A stretch of 64,000 nucleotides of DNA. It comes from JBGSUZ01 sp964404895. GTDB taxonomy: Bacteria; Bacillota; Clostridia; Peptostreptococcales; Acidaminobacteraceae. Made by a program: the position numbers and the translations under genes. The stretch covers positions 1 through 64,000 of the forward strand of contig CAYOLV010000002.1 of the NCBI GenBank assembly GCA_964404895.1, written 5' to 3'. The notes under the pieces are model-generated. The model had not been told where the DNA came from. It did no database searches and worked only from the letters and a program-made list of their open reading frames with translations. Below are positions 52,520 to 61,884 of the stretch, piece after piece (the first letter of the stretch is position 1; every line of letters begins with the position of its first letter).

Positions 52520-52882
52520 ATGAATTATCAAAGAAGAAACCCCGCACTTGTACTTATTCTAAGCGTTATCACTTGTGGCATTTATTATTTCTACTGGCTT
52601 TATCAAACCAGTGAAAGTTTAAGACCTTTCAATAGAACTGACAGCCTAACACCTGTATTGGAACTTCTAATCTGTATTTTATGCCCACCATATATACTTT
52701 ATTGGTACTACAAATACGGCAGAATTATTTTTGAAGCACAAAAAGAATTGGATATGCCTTATCCAGAGGATAACAGTATTTTATATCTGATTCTTTCCTT
52801 ATTAGGTGTTGGTTTAGTGGGCTCTATCATCATGCAAGCTTCACTTAATAAAATGTGGGATCATTATGAAATTTCCAAATAA
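52520..52882 (+). CDS. DUF4234-like small membrane protein
   Basis: A 120-residue membrane protein with three or four hydrophobic segments. RNPALVLILSVITCGIYYFY (about 6-25) is the typical DUF4234 start. The function is unknown. AGGAGG precedes ATG 52520. The next gene starts 17 bases before its stop, so the two are translationally coupled. Confidence 0.75.
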   Translation: MNYQRRNPALVLILSVITCGIYYFYWLYQTSESLRPFNRTDSLTPVLELLICILCPPYILYWYYKYGRIIFEAQKELDMPYPEDNSILYLILSLLGVGLVGSIIMQASLNKMWDHYEISK

Positions 52883-53312
52883 GACTCAGGATAACCTTGC
52901 AAAACAGGAAACCATTAAATTGATTGTTTTTGGCTTTGCAATTGCAGTTTATGCCATATTTGCATATGCTTTCGGGAACGAAAGCATATGCATTTTTAAA
53001 GTCTATGCTGGAATGCCTTGTCCAGGCTGTGGTATGACACGGGCCTTTTTATCTCTTTTTGAGGGTCACCTACATGAAGCCTTTTTCTGGCATCCACTTT
53101 GGCCTATTGTAATTTTAGGGCCAATGGTTTATTGGGTATTAGATCAACGTCCAAACAGGAGCCATAAGAAGAATCTTTTAATTTGGGGGATTTTTATTGC
53201 CTTTGTAACGGTGTACGCCTACAGACTGTATTTGTATTTTCCCGAACAGGCGCCAATGGATTACAATAGTCATTCCATATTTTCTCAAATATTTGCATAT
53301 ATATTAAAATAA
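52866..53312 (+). CDS. DUF2752-family membrane protein
   Basis: A 148-residue membrane protein. GMPCPGCGMTRAFLSLFEG (about 53-71) with its two Cys is the DUF2752 signature; FFWHPLWPIV is the second conserved part. The function is unknown. It overlaps the DUF4234-like gene, a pairing that suggests a shared membrane role. The 150-base gap that follows holds the promoter of the chemoreceptor. Confidence 0.8.
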   Translation: MKFPNKTQDNLAKQETIKLIVFGFAIAVYAIFAYAFGNESICIFKVYAGMPCPGCGMTRAFLSLFEGHLHEAFFWHPLWPIVILGPMVYWVLDQRPNRSHKKNLLIWGIFIAFVTVYAYRLYLYFPEQAPMDYNSHSIFSQIFAYILK

Positions 53313-53365
53313 TAAAACAATTTTATGAATTTGCAGGGCTTATAGATTTCTTTTTATTAATATAT

Positions 53366-53394
53366 TTGATTATCCCACCTGACAAAATTATAAT
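53366..53394 (+). promoter_or_regulatory. Promoter of the chemoreceptor gene
   Basis: TTGATT (53366-53371), 17-bp spacer, TATAAT (53389-53394). The start codon of the chemoreceptor is 70 bases downstream, preceded by GGGGGAT. Confidence 0.6.
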
Positions 53395-53463
53395 GAGAAT
53401 AGAGAGAATTGTCGCAATACTAGCGCAATTTTATGGTTCGTCAATCATTTAGGGGGATAGGAA

Positions 53464-55632
53464 ATGAATTTGCAAAAGAAACGCCGCATTAAGCTACCAA
53501 AGTTGAAATTCAATCTTAAAATGAAGCGCAAAAAAGGTCCTAAAACAAGTAATATGAAAGAAAAGAAAATTAAATTGGGCAAAAAATCTATCTCATTTAA
53601 TATTCCTGGAGTAAGGAGTATGAGTTTAGGTTTAAAGTTAGCTTTAATTAATGGTTTTCTCTTCTTAGTTATTATTGGCGGGATCTTTTTTATTGCCACA
53701 AATAAGGCAAGTGACATTATCAAATCAGAGTCTATGGAAAAATTCAGCATTTTAAGCGAAAAAATTAATGAAAAAGTGAAGACTTCCCATAGCAGCGTAG
53801 AATCTTACGCAAACATTATTTCAAATACGGATAGCATTAAATTATTTGCAGATTACATTAAAGAAGAAAACAACGCAGCCTATACGGCAGACGCACAAGC
53901 GGTTTTAACAGCTTATGTAGGTGCTAATAAAACCCTTCTGGATACCATTTTTATTACAGACAATAACGGTATCGTTAAAGCCGATGGCAGCCAAGGCAGT
54001 TACGTGGGGCAAAGTTTCATAGACAGAGGCTTTTTCCAAAAGGCGAAGAGTGGCAATACCACTTGGAGTGAAATCGTTCTCTCAAAACTGGATCAAAAGC
54101 CAGTAAAATTCTACTGTATGCCTCTTAAAAACTCAAAGGGACAAAGCGTTGGGGTTATCGGTTCAGTCATTAAAATGGAATACATAAATAAAGTCATGGA
54201 CGAAATTAAAATAGGCGAGACGGGTAGCGTTTACCTTGTAGACAGTTCTGACAATTATGTTTACCATCCAGATCCAAACTTAAGACTCAAACCACTCTCA
54301 GATACACCAGACAGCAACCTTGACAATATGTTGGTTAACATTGCCGCAGGTTCTTCAAATCAATTGGAATATGTAGAAAAAGGCGCAACCAGACTTTGCA
54401 ACTACTCACCTTTAGGCGAAATGGTGCTTTTGGTTACCATTGGTGAAGATGAAGTTCTTGCACCCCTTAAAAAGTTGGAACTGGCGCTTCAAATTGTAGG
54501 CGGCATTTTCTTAGTCTTTGGAATCATCTCTGCAGTATTGGTTTCTAAGATTATTACCACTAAAATTACGCATATGCAAAGCCTCATTCAAGAAGTGGCT
54601 CAAGGGAACTTATTGGTTGAAGTAGGTCATAGTCAGTTGAAACACGGCGATGAAATTTTCAAAATGGAACGTTCATTAGACGAAATGGTCAAGTCTTTGC
54701 GAAGCTTAGTTACAGAAATCAACGGTCAGTCTCATACCATCAAATCCTCTGGAGATCAGTTGTCACAAGCGTCAGACGAAGGGGCTAGAGCTGCACAAGA
54801 TATCGCAGAAAAAATTCAAGAGATGGCTATAGGCACTCAAGATCAAACTACGTTTGCAGACGAAACCGACCGTTTAGTTAAGGCGATGATCGAGCAGCTT
54901 CATTCAGTAGTCTCAGAAATGGATCGTCTCGTGTCAGAATCGAATAAAACCATTGACAGTGCAAAAGATGGTCAAGTTGTCATTGGTAAAACCATCGGTC
55001 AAATGAATCAAATCAAATTAAGCTCTGACCAATCCTTATTGGTAATGACTAACTTAATTCAGTCATCAAAAATGATTGGCAATATTACAGAAGCCATTTC
55101 AAGCATTTCAGATCAAACCAACTTATTGGCGTTGAACGCAGCTATTGAAGCCGCTAGAGCGGGGGACGCAGGACGAGGCTTTGCAGTTGTTGCAGAGGAA
55201 ATCAGAAAGCTTGCTTCTCAATCACAAGAATCTGCTAATAACATTGGTAAGATTGTCAAAGAAATTCAACTTGAAATTGATCGTGCCAATGTGATTATTC
55301 AATCTGAAGGGGTACAAGTCAGCGAAGGGATTACAGTCATCGAATCAACACAGGTCAAGTTCAATGAAATCATTGAAAAAGTCAACGATACGGCTCAGAC
55401 TATTACATCGGTTTGGTCTGCAATTTCTCAGACAGAATCAGCGGGCTCTGATGTTATTGATGCTGTTGAAAAAATCAGTGAAATTATTCAAAGCATGGCA
55501 GCTAATGCTCAAGACGTTTCTGCTTCTGCACAACAACAAAATGCGGTTTCAGAAGAAATTTCAGCATCTGCAGCACAATTAACAGGCATTGCAGAAGATT
55601 TGACAACTGTCATCAGCAAGTTTAGAGTCTAA
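53464..55632 (+). CDS. Methyl-accepting chemotaxis protein with polybasic N-tail
   Basis: A 722-residue chemoreceptor. An unusual cytosolic N-tail of 51 residues contains 20 Lys/Arg, before the first membrane helix (about 60-80). A double-cache-type extracellular domain (about 85-335), second membrane helix (about 340-362), HAMP and MCP signalling domain follow. The signalling tip is TEAISSISDQTNLLALNAAI and EAARAGDAGRGFAVVAEEIR. GGGGGAT precedes ATG 53464, so the basic tail is translated. A shorter start at the Met near residue 53 has no site. A terminator follows. Confidence 0.9.
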   Translation: MNLQKKRRIKLPKLKFNLKMKRKKGPKTSNMKEKKIKLGKKSISFNIPGVRSMSLGLKLALINGFLFLVIIGGIFFIATNKASDIIKSESMEKFSILSEKINEKVKTSHSSVESYANIISNTDSIKLFADYIKEENNAAYTADAQAVLTAYVGANKTLLDTIFITDNNGIVKADGSQGSYVGQSFIDRGFFQKAKSGNTTWSEIVLSKLDQKPVKFYCMPLKNSKGQSVGVIGSVIKMEYINKVMDEIKIGETGSVYLVDSSDNYVYHPDPNLRLKPLSDTPDSNLDNMLVNIAAGSSNQLEYVEKGATRLCNYSPLGEMVLLVTIGEDEVLAPLKKLELALQIVGGIFLVFGIISAVLVSKIITTKITHMQSLIQEVAQGNLLVEVGHSQLKHGDEIFKMERSLDEMVKSLRSLVTEINGQSHTIKSSGDQLSQASDEGARAAQDIAEKIQEMAIGTQDQTTFADETDRLVKAMIEQLHSVVSEMDRLVSESNKTIDSAKDGQVVIGKTIGQMNQIKLSSDQSLLVMTNLIQSSKMIGNITEAISSISDQTNLLALNAAIEAARAGDAGRGFAVVAEEIRKLASQSQESANNIGKIVKEIQLEIDRANVIIQSEGVQVSEGITVIESTQVKFNEIIEKVNDTAQTITSVWSAISQTESAGSDVIDAVEKISEIIQSMAANAQDVSASAQQQNAVSEEISASAAQLTGIAEDLTTVISKFRV

Positions 55633-55662
55633 TATTGATAAGTGTTTAATGGATCACATAAA

Positions 55663-55699
55663 AATAGCCCTCTTGAGAATCTCTCTCAAGGGGGCTATT
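55663..55699 (+). terminator. Rho-independent terminator
   Basis: AATAGCCCTCTTGAG (55663-55677) pairs with CTCAAGGGGGCTATT (55685-55699) with one G-T wobble. It lies between the convergent chemoreceptor and GGDEF-EAL genes and could serve both. Confidence 0.75.
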
Positions 55700-55761
55700 A
55701 ATTTTCAACTGTTTAAACGATAACTGTTTTACAACCGACTCCTTAATTTACATCCATATAA

Positions 55762-58641
55762 CTACTTAATCTCCGTTTGATGTTGCTCAATCAATTGGTT
55801 GATGGTAATGCCTTTGCCATAAAGGTAGCCTTGATGGAGGCTACAACCATTTTCCAGTAAGAACTGTGCTTGCTCTTTGGTTTCCACACCTTCGGCTATA
55901 ACGCCCAAATTAAATGTACTTGCCAGATTGATGATGATTTTGGCAATACCGCCATCATCGTGTTCTGGGTAGTCTTTAACAAAAGAACGATCAATCTTCA
56001 AGCAGTCGATCGGTAGGCGCTTGATATACTTGAGGGACGAGTAGCCTGTCCCAAAATCGTCTAAAGCAATGTGAATACCAGCCTTGCTCAGTTTACTTAA
56101 CCTTGGCACAATGCGGTCATAGTGATTGATCAATACCCCTTCAGTGATTTCTAGCTGTATTCTGCCGTAAGCGACTTGATGCCACTTAATCTGATTTTCC
56201 AAGTAATCCATAAATTCGTCTGAGTCTAGATCTATGGCGGAAAGGTTGATTGAAACATATAAATGAGCCATTTGATTATCACTTAATCGCTTAAGATCTC
56301 TCATAACCTCTTCAACGACAAAACTTTCAATCTGAGAAATGAAGAGAATTTCTTCTGCTACGGGAATGAAGACAGAAGGGGGAATGTAACCATATTGCGG
56401 GTTATGCCATCTTATAAGGGCTTCAAGACTGACCATTTTCCCTGTAGAAGCATCTACAATTGGCTGATAGACCAAACTCAACTCTCTATTTTCAATAGAT
56501 TTTCTAAGTGCATTCATCATTTCTACTTTTTCTTGAATGTTTTGTTCAATGGTACTGTCATAGAAACGATAGTGGTCTGCTTTGTTTTCTTTTGCTATCA
56601 CCAAGGCAGTAGTGGCATTTTTTAAAATTTCCTTTGAACTCATGGCATCTCCTGGGAAGGTTGAAATACCATAGCTGGCAGTTAAATAAATGGTTTTGCC
56701 GTGTATTTCAAAGGACTTATTCATGATCATTCTCAGCGCGTCTAAGCGGGGAATGAGATCGTCTAATACTTTCAAACCATAGAAGATTAAGCCGAATTCG
56801 TCCCCGGTTATTCTGGAAATAGAGTCGGCAGTTCCTTCATTTCTTAATCGTTCAGCAATTTCTTTTAAAAGCTCATCTCCTAGTTCAACGCCATAAGCTT
56901 CGTTAATTCGCTTAAAATTATCAATACCTATAATAATCAAAGCCCCAATATGGTGTTCTGTCGTTGATCGTTTAATGTATTCGTCAATTTTTTTATACAA
57001 AGTCTGCTTGTTAGGTAGGGCTGTTAAGGTATCATATTGCTTCATAAAAGCTATTTGCTCATCCATTCGGTCTTTTAAACCCATTTCACCTTTTAACAAC
57101 TCATTTTGAGCCATTAGTTGCTGAACGGTCGCTTTAATTTCACTTGTCATACCATTGAAGGACTCCGCTAAAATACCAAACTCGTCTTCTGTATGAATAT
57201 CTAAGCTCACATCAAATCGCCTTTTTTTAATGTGCTGTGTGGCTTCAATTAACAGTCTGAGATTCCGAGTCAGCTTATCATATAGGAAGAATAGAGCAGT
57301 GGCAATGGCTGCAAAGAGTAACAGCATCATGGCAATCTGCTTGAGTAAAATGTCGTTAGCGTTGTTGACGATAGAGGTCTTCATCCGTTCGTAAGGAAGA
57401 GAAAAGTCTGTTTCAGGTACCACAAAGCCCAGTATCCAACTTTCGCTGTGTACGCCACCTGTCTCACTCCAACCGTTAAAAGAAGACAGCTGTTTAGAAA
57501 TCACCCAATACTTTTTATGGTTGATTTCTATGGACTGAAACTCGGGGGTATTATTTTTAGGTGCCCTTATATTTTGCACCACGTAATACTCACTGTCTCT
57601 AAAAGATTGCTTTATAAAATTGAGAGTCGTTCGATTAGATTTAATGTTCAAAGGATCAATTTTTATTTTAAGTTGTTTTAAACCGCTGTCATTGATAGCA
57701 AGCAAAGTTCCGTCATACTGACTTAAAAAGGCAAATGAATTTTCACTGACTTTTATGCGTTCAATCTGTCGCAGTAATTCTTCAAGGCTGTAATCATATG
57801 AAATTGTTCCTTCAATGCGTTTTCTACTTTTATCCCAAATTGCAGACTTAACAGAGATTACCATATTACCTGTAACAGCATCTTGAGAAGGTTCCATGTA
57901 AAGTGGGGTTGAGCTGTTGATTTCATTTTTTTGACTCGCTAGAGCAGCTTCCCATTGATCTAATAACCCAGGGTAGAACATGTCCCAATTTGATTTTTGA
58001 CTGTTGTCAGGATAAATCTTATTGAAAGCACCGCCTAAGTCACTCCAAGGCGCTGCCCTATAGAACGTCCCTTGATTATTCCCAGTAAAGTAAACATTAG
58101 CTTTTGGGATCCCATAGTTATAAAAGGGTACAAAAATGCTGTCCATAAATAAGGTTTTATCAATCAGTTTTTGAGTAGTCGCATTAGGACTGCGCTTTCC
58201 ATCCAGCATATAATTTTGAACAAGAACAACCGTATTTGAGTTTTCGTCATTTTGAAGGTAACTGCCATAGTCCTGAAGTTTCTCAGGGGTGGCAGGGGAG
58301 ACTTCTAAATGTCTTTTATTCAAATCACTTTCTGCATCCAACTGATTTTGCACTAAACCACTTAAAATTTGCTGTTCATTGGCGATTTGCTTAAGTTGAT
58401 AGTCCACATATTGAGAATGGCTATTTAAGTGGGATTTGAGCAAGATTTGATTATTCTCATGATTTTTAGCTTGAATATCATTCATGGACTCATTTTTTAA
58501 ATGTTGCAGTCCCTGATTGGAGATAGAAATGCTTAATAAGAAACATGAAAAAAGGCCAATCAGTGTGATTGCCATCAATTTTTTAATAAAACTTTTTGAT
58601 AGATGCTTAACAATTGGTAAGGAATTGAACCAAGCTAACAT
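55762..58641 (-). CDS. Membrane GGDEF-EAL c-di-GMP protein
   Basis: A 959-residue protein. One membrane helix at the N-terminus (about 25-45), a large extracellular double-cache region (about 50-430), a second helix (about 440-460), HAMP, GGDEF (about 540-690) and EAL (about 705-955). The cyclase loop reads ITGDEFG, so the first Gly of GGDEF is Thr; activity is uncertain. The EAL domain starts EALIRWHNP and keeps DDFGTGYSSL with its metal Asp pair, so phosphodiesterase activity is likely. ATG at 58641 is seven bases after AAAGG. Confidence 0.88.
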   Translation of the reverse strand: MLAWFNSLPIVKHLSKSFIKKLMAITLIGLFSCFLLSISISNQGLQHLKNESMNDIQAKNHENNQILLKSHLNSHSQYVDYQLKQIANEQQILSGLVQNQLDAESDLNKRHLEVSPATPEKLQDYGSYLQNDENSNTVVLVQNYMLDGKRSPNATTQKLIDKTLFMDSIFVPFYNYGIPKANVYFTGNNQGTFYRAAPWSDLGGAFNKIYPDNSQKSNWDMFYPGLLDQWEAALASQKNEINSSTPLYMEPSQDAVTGNMVISVKSAIWDKSRKRIEGTISYDYSLEELLRQIERIKVSENSFAFLSQYDGTLLAINDSGLKQLKIKIDPLNIKSNRTTLNFIKQSFRDSEYYVVQNIRAPKNNTPEFQSIEINHKKYWVISKQLSSFNGWSETGGVHSESWILGFVVPETDFSLPYERMKTSIVNNANDILLKQIAMMLLLFAAIATALFFLYDKLTRNLRLLIEATQHIKKRRFDVSLDIHTEDEFGILAESFNGMTSEIKATVQQLMAQNELLKGEMGLKDRMDEQIAFMKQYDTLTALPNKQTLYKKIDEYIKRSTTEHHIGALIIIGIDNFKRINEAYGVELGDELLKEIAERLRNEGTADSISRITGDEFGLIFYGLKVLDDLIPRLDALRMIMNKSFEIHGKTIYLTASYGISTFPGDAMSSKEILKNATTALVIAKENKADHYRFYDSTIEQNIQEKVEMMNALRKSIENRELSLVYQPIVDASTGKMVSLEALIRWHNPQYGYIPPSVFIPVAEEILFISQIESFVVEEVMRDLKRLSDNQMAHLYVSINLSAIDLDSDEFMDYLENQIKWHQVAYGRIQLEITEGVLINHYDRIVPRLSKLSKAGIHIALDDFGTGYSSLKYIKRLPIDCLKIDRSFVKDYPEHDDGGIAKIIINLASTFNLGVIAEGVETKEQAQFLLENGCSLHQGYLYGKGITINQLIEQHQTEIK

Positions 58642-58816
58642 ATAACAACCTTTCACTAGGTAAATGAGTTCATATTATTAGGAAAATGAGTTCAGAAAGG
58701 GTTGAAAATGCTTATATTCACATCCTCAACTCAACTCCTATATTATATATTAGTTTTGATGTATTTTAAAGGGAAATCCCCATAATAACAAGGGCTTTAC
58801 AAATCCATTCAGAATT

Positions 58817-58845
58817 TTGCTATTTCAAGGTAAATCTCGTATAAT
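58817..58845 (+). promoter_or_regulatory. Promoter of the DUF3785-like gene
   Basis: TTGCTA (58817-58822), 17-bp spacer and TATAAT (58840-58845), 27 bases before the start codon. Upstream of it, 58642-58816 shows no gene. Confidence 0.6.
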
Positions 58846-58872
58846 AGAAGAAAATTTGGGAGGTGAAAACCA

Positions 58873-59289
58873 TTGAATTATCGTATTAAAACGGATGCAT
58901 ATGAACTCACGCTATTAAAAGAAAAATGCCTAGGCATTTGGAATGATGAAATCGCTCCTATCCACGAGCTTACCTATGAACTGGTCGCTTCTTGGATGTC
59001 CTATATGCCTGAAGATGCCTATGAAATTGAGTATTTTGAAGACGACTGTGAAATTTGTCCGCCAAAGCCTAGAGGCAAGAAAAGGTTAGTGCCCTATTTA
59101 GAAGGGCATTTTTATGTTTTCACAAAGGCAGGGCAACCCGTTACGCTATCTATTCATCCTGAATATGTAATGGGCTCTTTTGAGTCCCTTTTGTTGCAAG
59201 GCATTGTCGATCAAAGTTACATCATGAGCGTAATCGTTTGCCCAACTTGTGGACATTATCAGTTTTCTTTAGAACAAGTAGACATGTAG
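58873..59289 (+). CDS. Zinc-ribbon-like conserved protein (DUF3785-like)
   Basis: A 138-residue soluble protein. CEICPP (about 60-65) and CPTCGHYQF near the C-terminus give two CxxC pairs that could form a zinc site. The C-terminal IMSVIVCPTCGHYQFSLEQV and central HFYVFTKAG look like DUF3785, a clostridial family of unknown function; this match is from memory. The start is TTG 58873 with a strong GGGAGGTGA eight bases upstream. Confidence 0.6.
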   Translation: MNYRIKTDAYELTLLKEKCLGIWNDEIAPIHELTYELVASWMSYMPEDAYEIEYFEDDCEICPPKPRGKKRLVPYLEGHFYVFTKAGQPVTLSIHPEYVMGSFESLLLQGIVDQSYIMSVIVCPTCGHYQFSLEQVDM

Positions 59290-59295
59290 TTCCAA

Positions 59296-59324
59296 TTGAT
59301 GCATGTGCCCTTTTGTGATAAAAT
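59296..59324 (+). promoter_or_regulatory. Promoter of the methylthioadenosine salvage operon
   Basis: TTGATG (59296-59301), 17-bp spacer, TAAAAT (59319-59324), 38 bases before the mtnA start codon. Only about 70 bases separate the previous stop from mtnA, too few for a SAM riboswitch. Confidence 0.55.
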
Positions 59325-59362
59325 AACAGCGATGTCAGTCGTCAGACAATATGGAGGGAAGC

Positions 59363-60400
59363 ATGATTCGTACACTTTCTTTTGAAAATAAGATCCTGGT
59401 TTTACTAGATCAAAGGGACTTGCCACAAAAAGTAGATTACTTTAGGTGCAAGACTTATCAAGATGTGATTTACAGCATTAAAGAAATGGTAGTCAGAGGG
59501 GCACCAGCTATTGGCGCCGCCGCTGCATATGGCTATTATATGGCCGCAGAAGGTTTTAAAAATGAAGCAGATTATTCAGACTTACTGGCAAATGCCAGTG
59601 AAGAAATTTATCAAGCTCGTCCTACAGCCGTAAATCTCATGTGGGCTGTCAATCGAATGAGACAAGTCACTGAAACAATTTGTACATTGCCAGTTGAAGC
59701 ACAAGTGGAGCGCCTTTGCGCAGAGGCTATTGCAATTCATAACGAAGATATCCAAATGAACCAGCAAATAGCCGACTTTGGTGCAACTTTAATCCCTAAT
59801 GGGGCTACTATTTTAACCCATTGCAATACGGGGTCTTTAGCAACCACCGGCGTAGGAACCGCTTTAGGCGTTATTAAAGAATCTTTCAAACAGGGCAAGG
59901 TTTTAAAAGTTTATGCCGATGAAACCCGACCAAGATTCCAAGGAGCTCGCCTCACCGCATGGGAATTGGTTCAAGAAAAAATACCTGCCTGTTTAATTAC
60001 AGAAGGGACTGCTGCCACATTAATTCGAGACGGAGAAATCAGTTGTATTATTGTGGGTGCAGACCGAATCACTTTAAATGGAGATACTGCCAATAAGATT
60101 GGAACCTTTATGCTTTCTGCTCTTGCGAAAGTCTATAACGTACCTTTCTACGTTGCCGCGCCTACGACCACCATTGACTTTGAAATGGTTCAAGGCAAAG
60201 ATATCGAAATAGAAGAAAGAGATTCTACAGAAGTCACACATATTGGCAATGAACAGATTGCTCCAGAGGGCATTTGTGTTTACAATCCTGCCTTTGACGT
60301 GACTCCAAATGAAAATATTACTGCAATCATTACAGAGCTAGGGATTATTCACCCACCTTATCTTGAAAATATAAAAGCACTGCAATCACAATTAAAATAG
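59363..60400 (+). CDS. mtnA: Methylthioribose-1-phosphate isomerase
   Basis: A 345-residue MtnA of the eIF2B-like family. RGAPAIGAAAAYGYY (about 48-62), NTGSLATTGVGTALGVI with the catalytic Cys just before it in THCNTGS, ADETRPRFQGARLTAWEL and GADRI with the catalytic Asp are all present. It converts methylthioribose 1-phosphate to methylthioribulose 1-phosphate. ATG 59363 follows GGAGG by seven bases; ATG 59351 overlaps that site. It heads mtnA-mtnP-aldolase-PLP enzyme. Confidence 0.9.
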   Translation: MIRTLSFENKILVLLDQRDLPQKVDYFRCKTYQDVIYSIKEMVVRGAPAIGAAAAYGYYMAAEGFKNEADYSDLLANASEEIYQARPTAVNLMWAVNRMRQVTETICTLPVEAQVERLCAEAIAIHNEDIQMNQQIADFGATLIPNGATILTHCNTGSLATTGVGTALGVIKESFKQGKVLKVYADETRPRFQGARLTAWELVQEKIPACLITEGTAATLIRDGEISCIIVGADRITLNGDTANKIGTFMLSALAKVYNVPFYVAAPTTTIDFEMVQGKDIEIEERDSTEVTHIGNEQIAPEGICVYNPAFDVTPNENITAIITELGIIHPPYLENIKALQSQLK

Positions 60401-60439
60401 AACCTAAACACTAAACAGTAGGTTTTGGAGGTTTGTACA

Positions 60440-61210
60440 TTGAAAGCCATTATCGGTGGAACTGGAATTTACCAAATTGAAAACGTTGGCACTATGAAAA
60501 CCATTGAAGTCGAAACGCCTTATGGAACCGTTTCAATGGAACAAACTGAAATAAATGGGGTAGAAATTGTCTTTCTTGCCAGACATGGCAAAGGCCATAA
60601 AACGCCTCCTCATATGATCAATTATCGGGGCAATATGATGGCCTTAAAACAATTAGGCGTAGATGAAGTTCTCGCTACTTGTGCTGTAGGTTCTTGTCAC
60701 GATACACTTTCACCTGGGGAACTTGTCTTAATGGGTGACTTTTTAGACTTCACTAAAGGCCGTGCTCAAACTTACTTTGATGGTAAGGAAGGGGTTGCCC
60801 ACTTAGAGGTATCAGAACCTTATTGCAGTCATTTAAAAGACCGCGTTTTGGAATATACCCTTGCCAAGAACATGCCTATTCACAAAGAGGCTGTTTACGT
60901 GTGTACTGAAGGCCCTCGTTTTGAAACTGCAGCAGAAATTAGAATGTTCAAAATGCTAGGTGGGGACGTTGTGGGGATGACTAACTTCCCAGAGGTAGTT
61001 CTCGCCAAAGAATTGGGATTGTGTTATGCGGCGGTTGGTTTTGTGACAAATTACTGCACAGGCGTCAAAAAAGGTGCCGTTGAAATGCATGACATTGAAG
61101 GTGCCATTAACTTTAACAGAATACGATTAACAGAAATGTTTATTGAAGTCTTAACACAGCCATCAAAAGATAAAAAATGCCATTGTGGACAGTCGTTAAT
61201 TCGACTTTAA
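60440..61210 (+). CDS. mtnP: Methylthioadenosine phosphorylase
   Basis: A 256-residue PNP/MTAP family 2 enzyme. IIGGTGIYQIENV at the start, the phosphate-binding RHGKGHKTPPHMINYRGN, CTEGPRFETAAEIRM and VGMTNFPEVVLAKELGLCY (Asn/Asp region) are clear. It cleaves MTA to adenine and methylthioribose 1-phosphate, the substrate of MtnA. Start TTG 60440 is seven bases after GGAGG; the reading from 60425 overlaps that site. Confidence 0.88.
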   Translation: MKAIIGGTGIYQIENVGTMKTIEVETPYGTVSMEQTEINGVEIVFLARHGKGHKTPPHMINYRGNMMALKQLGVDEVLATCAVGSCHDTLSPGELVLMGDFLDFTKGRAQTYFDGKEGVAHLEVSEPYCSHLKDRVLEYTLAKNMPIHKEAVYVCTEGPRFETAAEIRMFKMLGGDVVGMTNFPEVVLAKELGLCYAAVGFVTNYCTGVKKGAVEMHDIEGAINFNRIRLTEMFIEVLTQPSKDKKCHCGQSLIRL

Positions 61211-61226
61211 TTAGGGAGGCTTCCAA

Positions 61227-61880
61227 ATGATTGAGTATTTAAAAGCCCGTCAAGAAATTGTGGACATGGGCAATAAAATAGCTTCAACAGGTTTAGTCAT
61301 GGGTACTTGGGGCAATATCAGTTCTCGTGTATCAGGTACAGAGCTTATGGCGATTTCACCTAGTGGCGTGAATTATGACACCATTAAGCCTGAAAATATC
61401 CCCATTATGGATTTCGAAGGCAATATCATTAGTGGAGACATGATCCCATCCATTGAATGGCACATGCATTTAGAAATTTATAAAGCCCGACCAGAAATTA
61501 ATGCCATTATCCATACTCACAGTGCTTATTGCACCGCAATGGCTATTGCGAGAAAACCCATTCCGGGAGCTTGTGAAGACATGGTTCAGATCGTAGGCGG
61601 CGACGTACGCGTAGCAGAATATGTTTTACCTGGTACATTAGAATTAGGACTTTCTGCCGTAAAAGCTATGGCAGACCGCAATGCCGTTTTATTAGCGAAC
61701 CACGGTTTAATTGGTGCAGGTCCAAACATGAACGAAGCATACAAAATTGTCAATGTCGTTGAAAAATCTGCTCAAGCGACTATCTTTGCAACTATTATGG
61801 GCGGTGTAGTACCTTTGTCTCAAGAAGACATCGACGCCATGAGAAACTTTTACCTCAATTCATATGGACAAAGGAAGTGA
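61227..61880 (+). CDS. Class II aldolase of the DHAP shunt
   Basis: A 217-residue class II aldolase/adducin-type protein. The zinc His are in IIHTHSAYC (HTH) and LANHGLI, with the catalytic Glu in PSIEWHMH. Typical members are fuculose phosphate aldolase and the methylthioribulose 1-phosphate aldolase (Ald2/DrdA). Its place after mtnA and mtnP makes the second assignment likely: it would split methylthioribulose 1-phosphate to DHAP and methylthioacetaldehyde. GGGAGG precedes ATG 61227. Confidence 0.85.
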   Translation: MIEYLKARQEIVDMGNKIASTGLVMGTWGNISSRVSGTELMAISPSGVNYDTIKPENIPIMDFEGNIISGDMIPSIEWHMHLEIYKARPEINAIIHTHSAYCTAMAIARKPIPGACEDMVQIVGGDVRVAEYVLPGTLELGLSAVKAMADRNAVLLANHGLIGAGPNMNEAYKIVNVVEKSAQATIFATIMGGVVPLSQEDIDAMRNFYLNSYGQRK

Positions 61881-61884
61881 GCCT

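Noticed and set aside
59290..59362. SAM or S-box riboswitch before mtnA
   Set aside because: Only about 70 bases are available, already containing a promoter, and no S-box motifs are seen.
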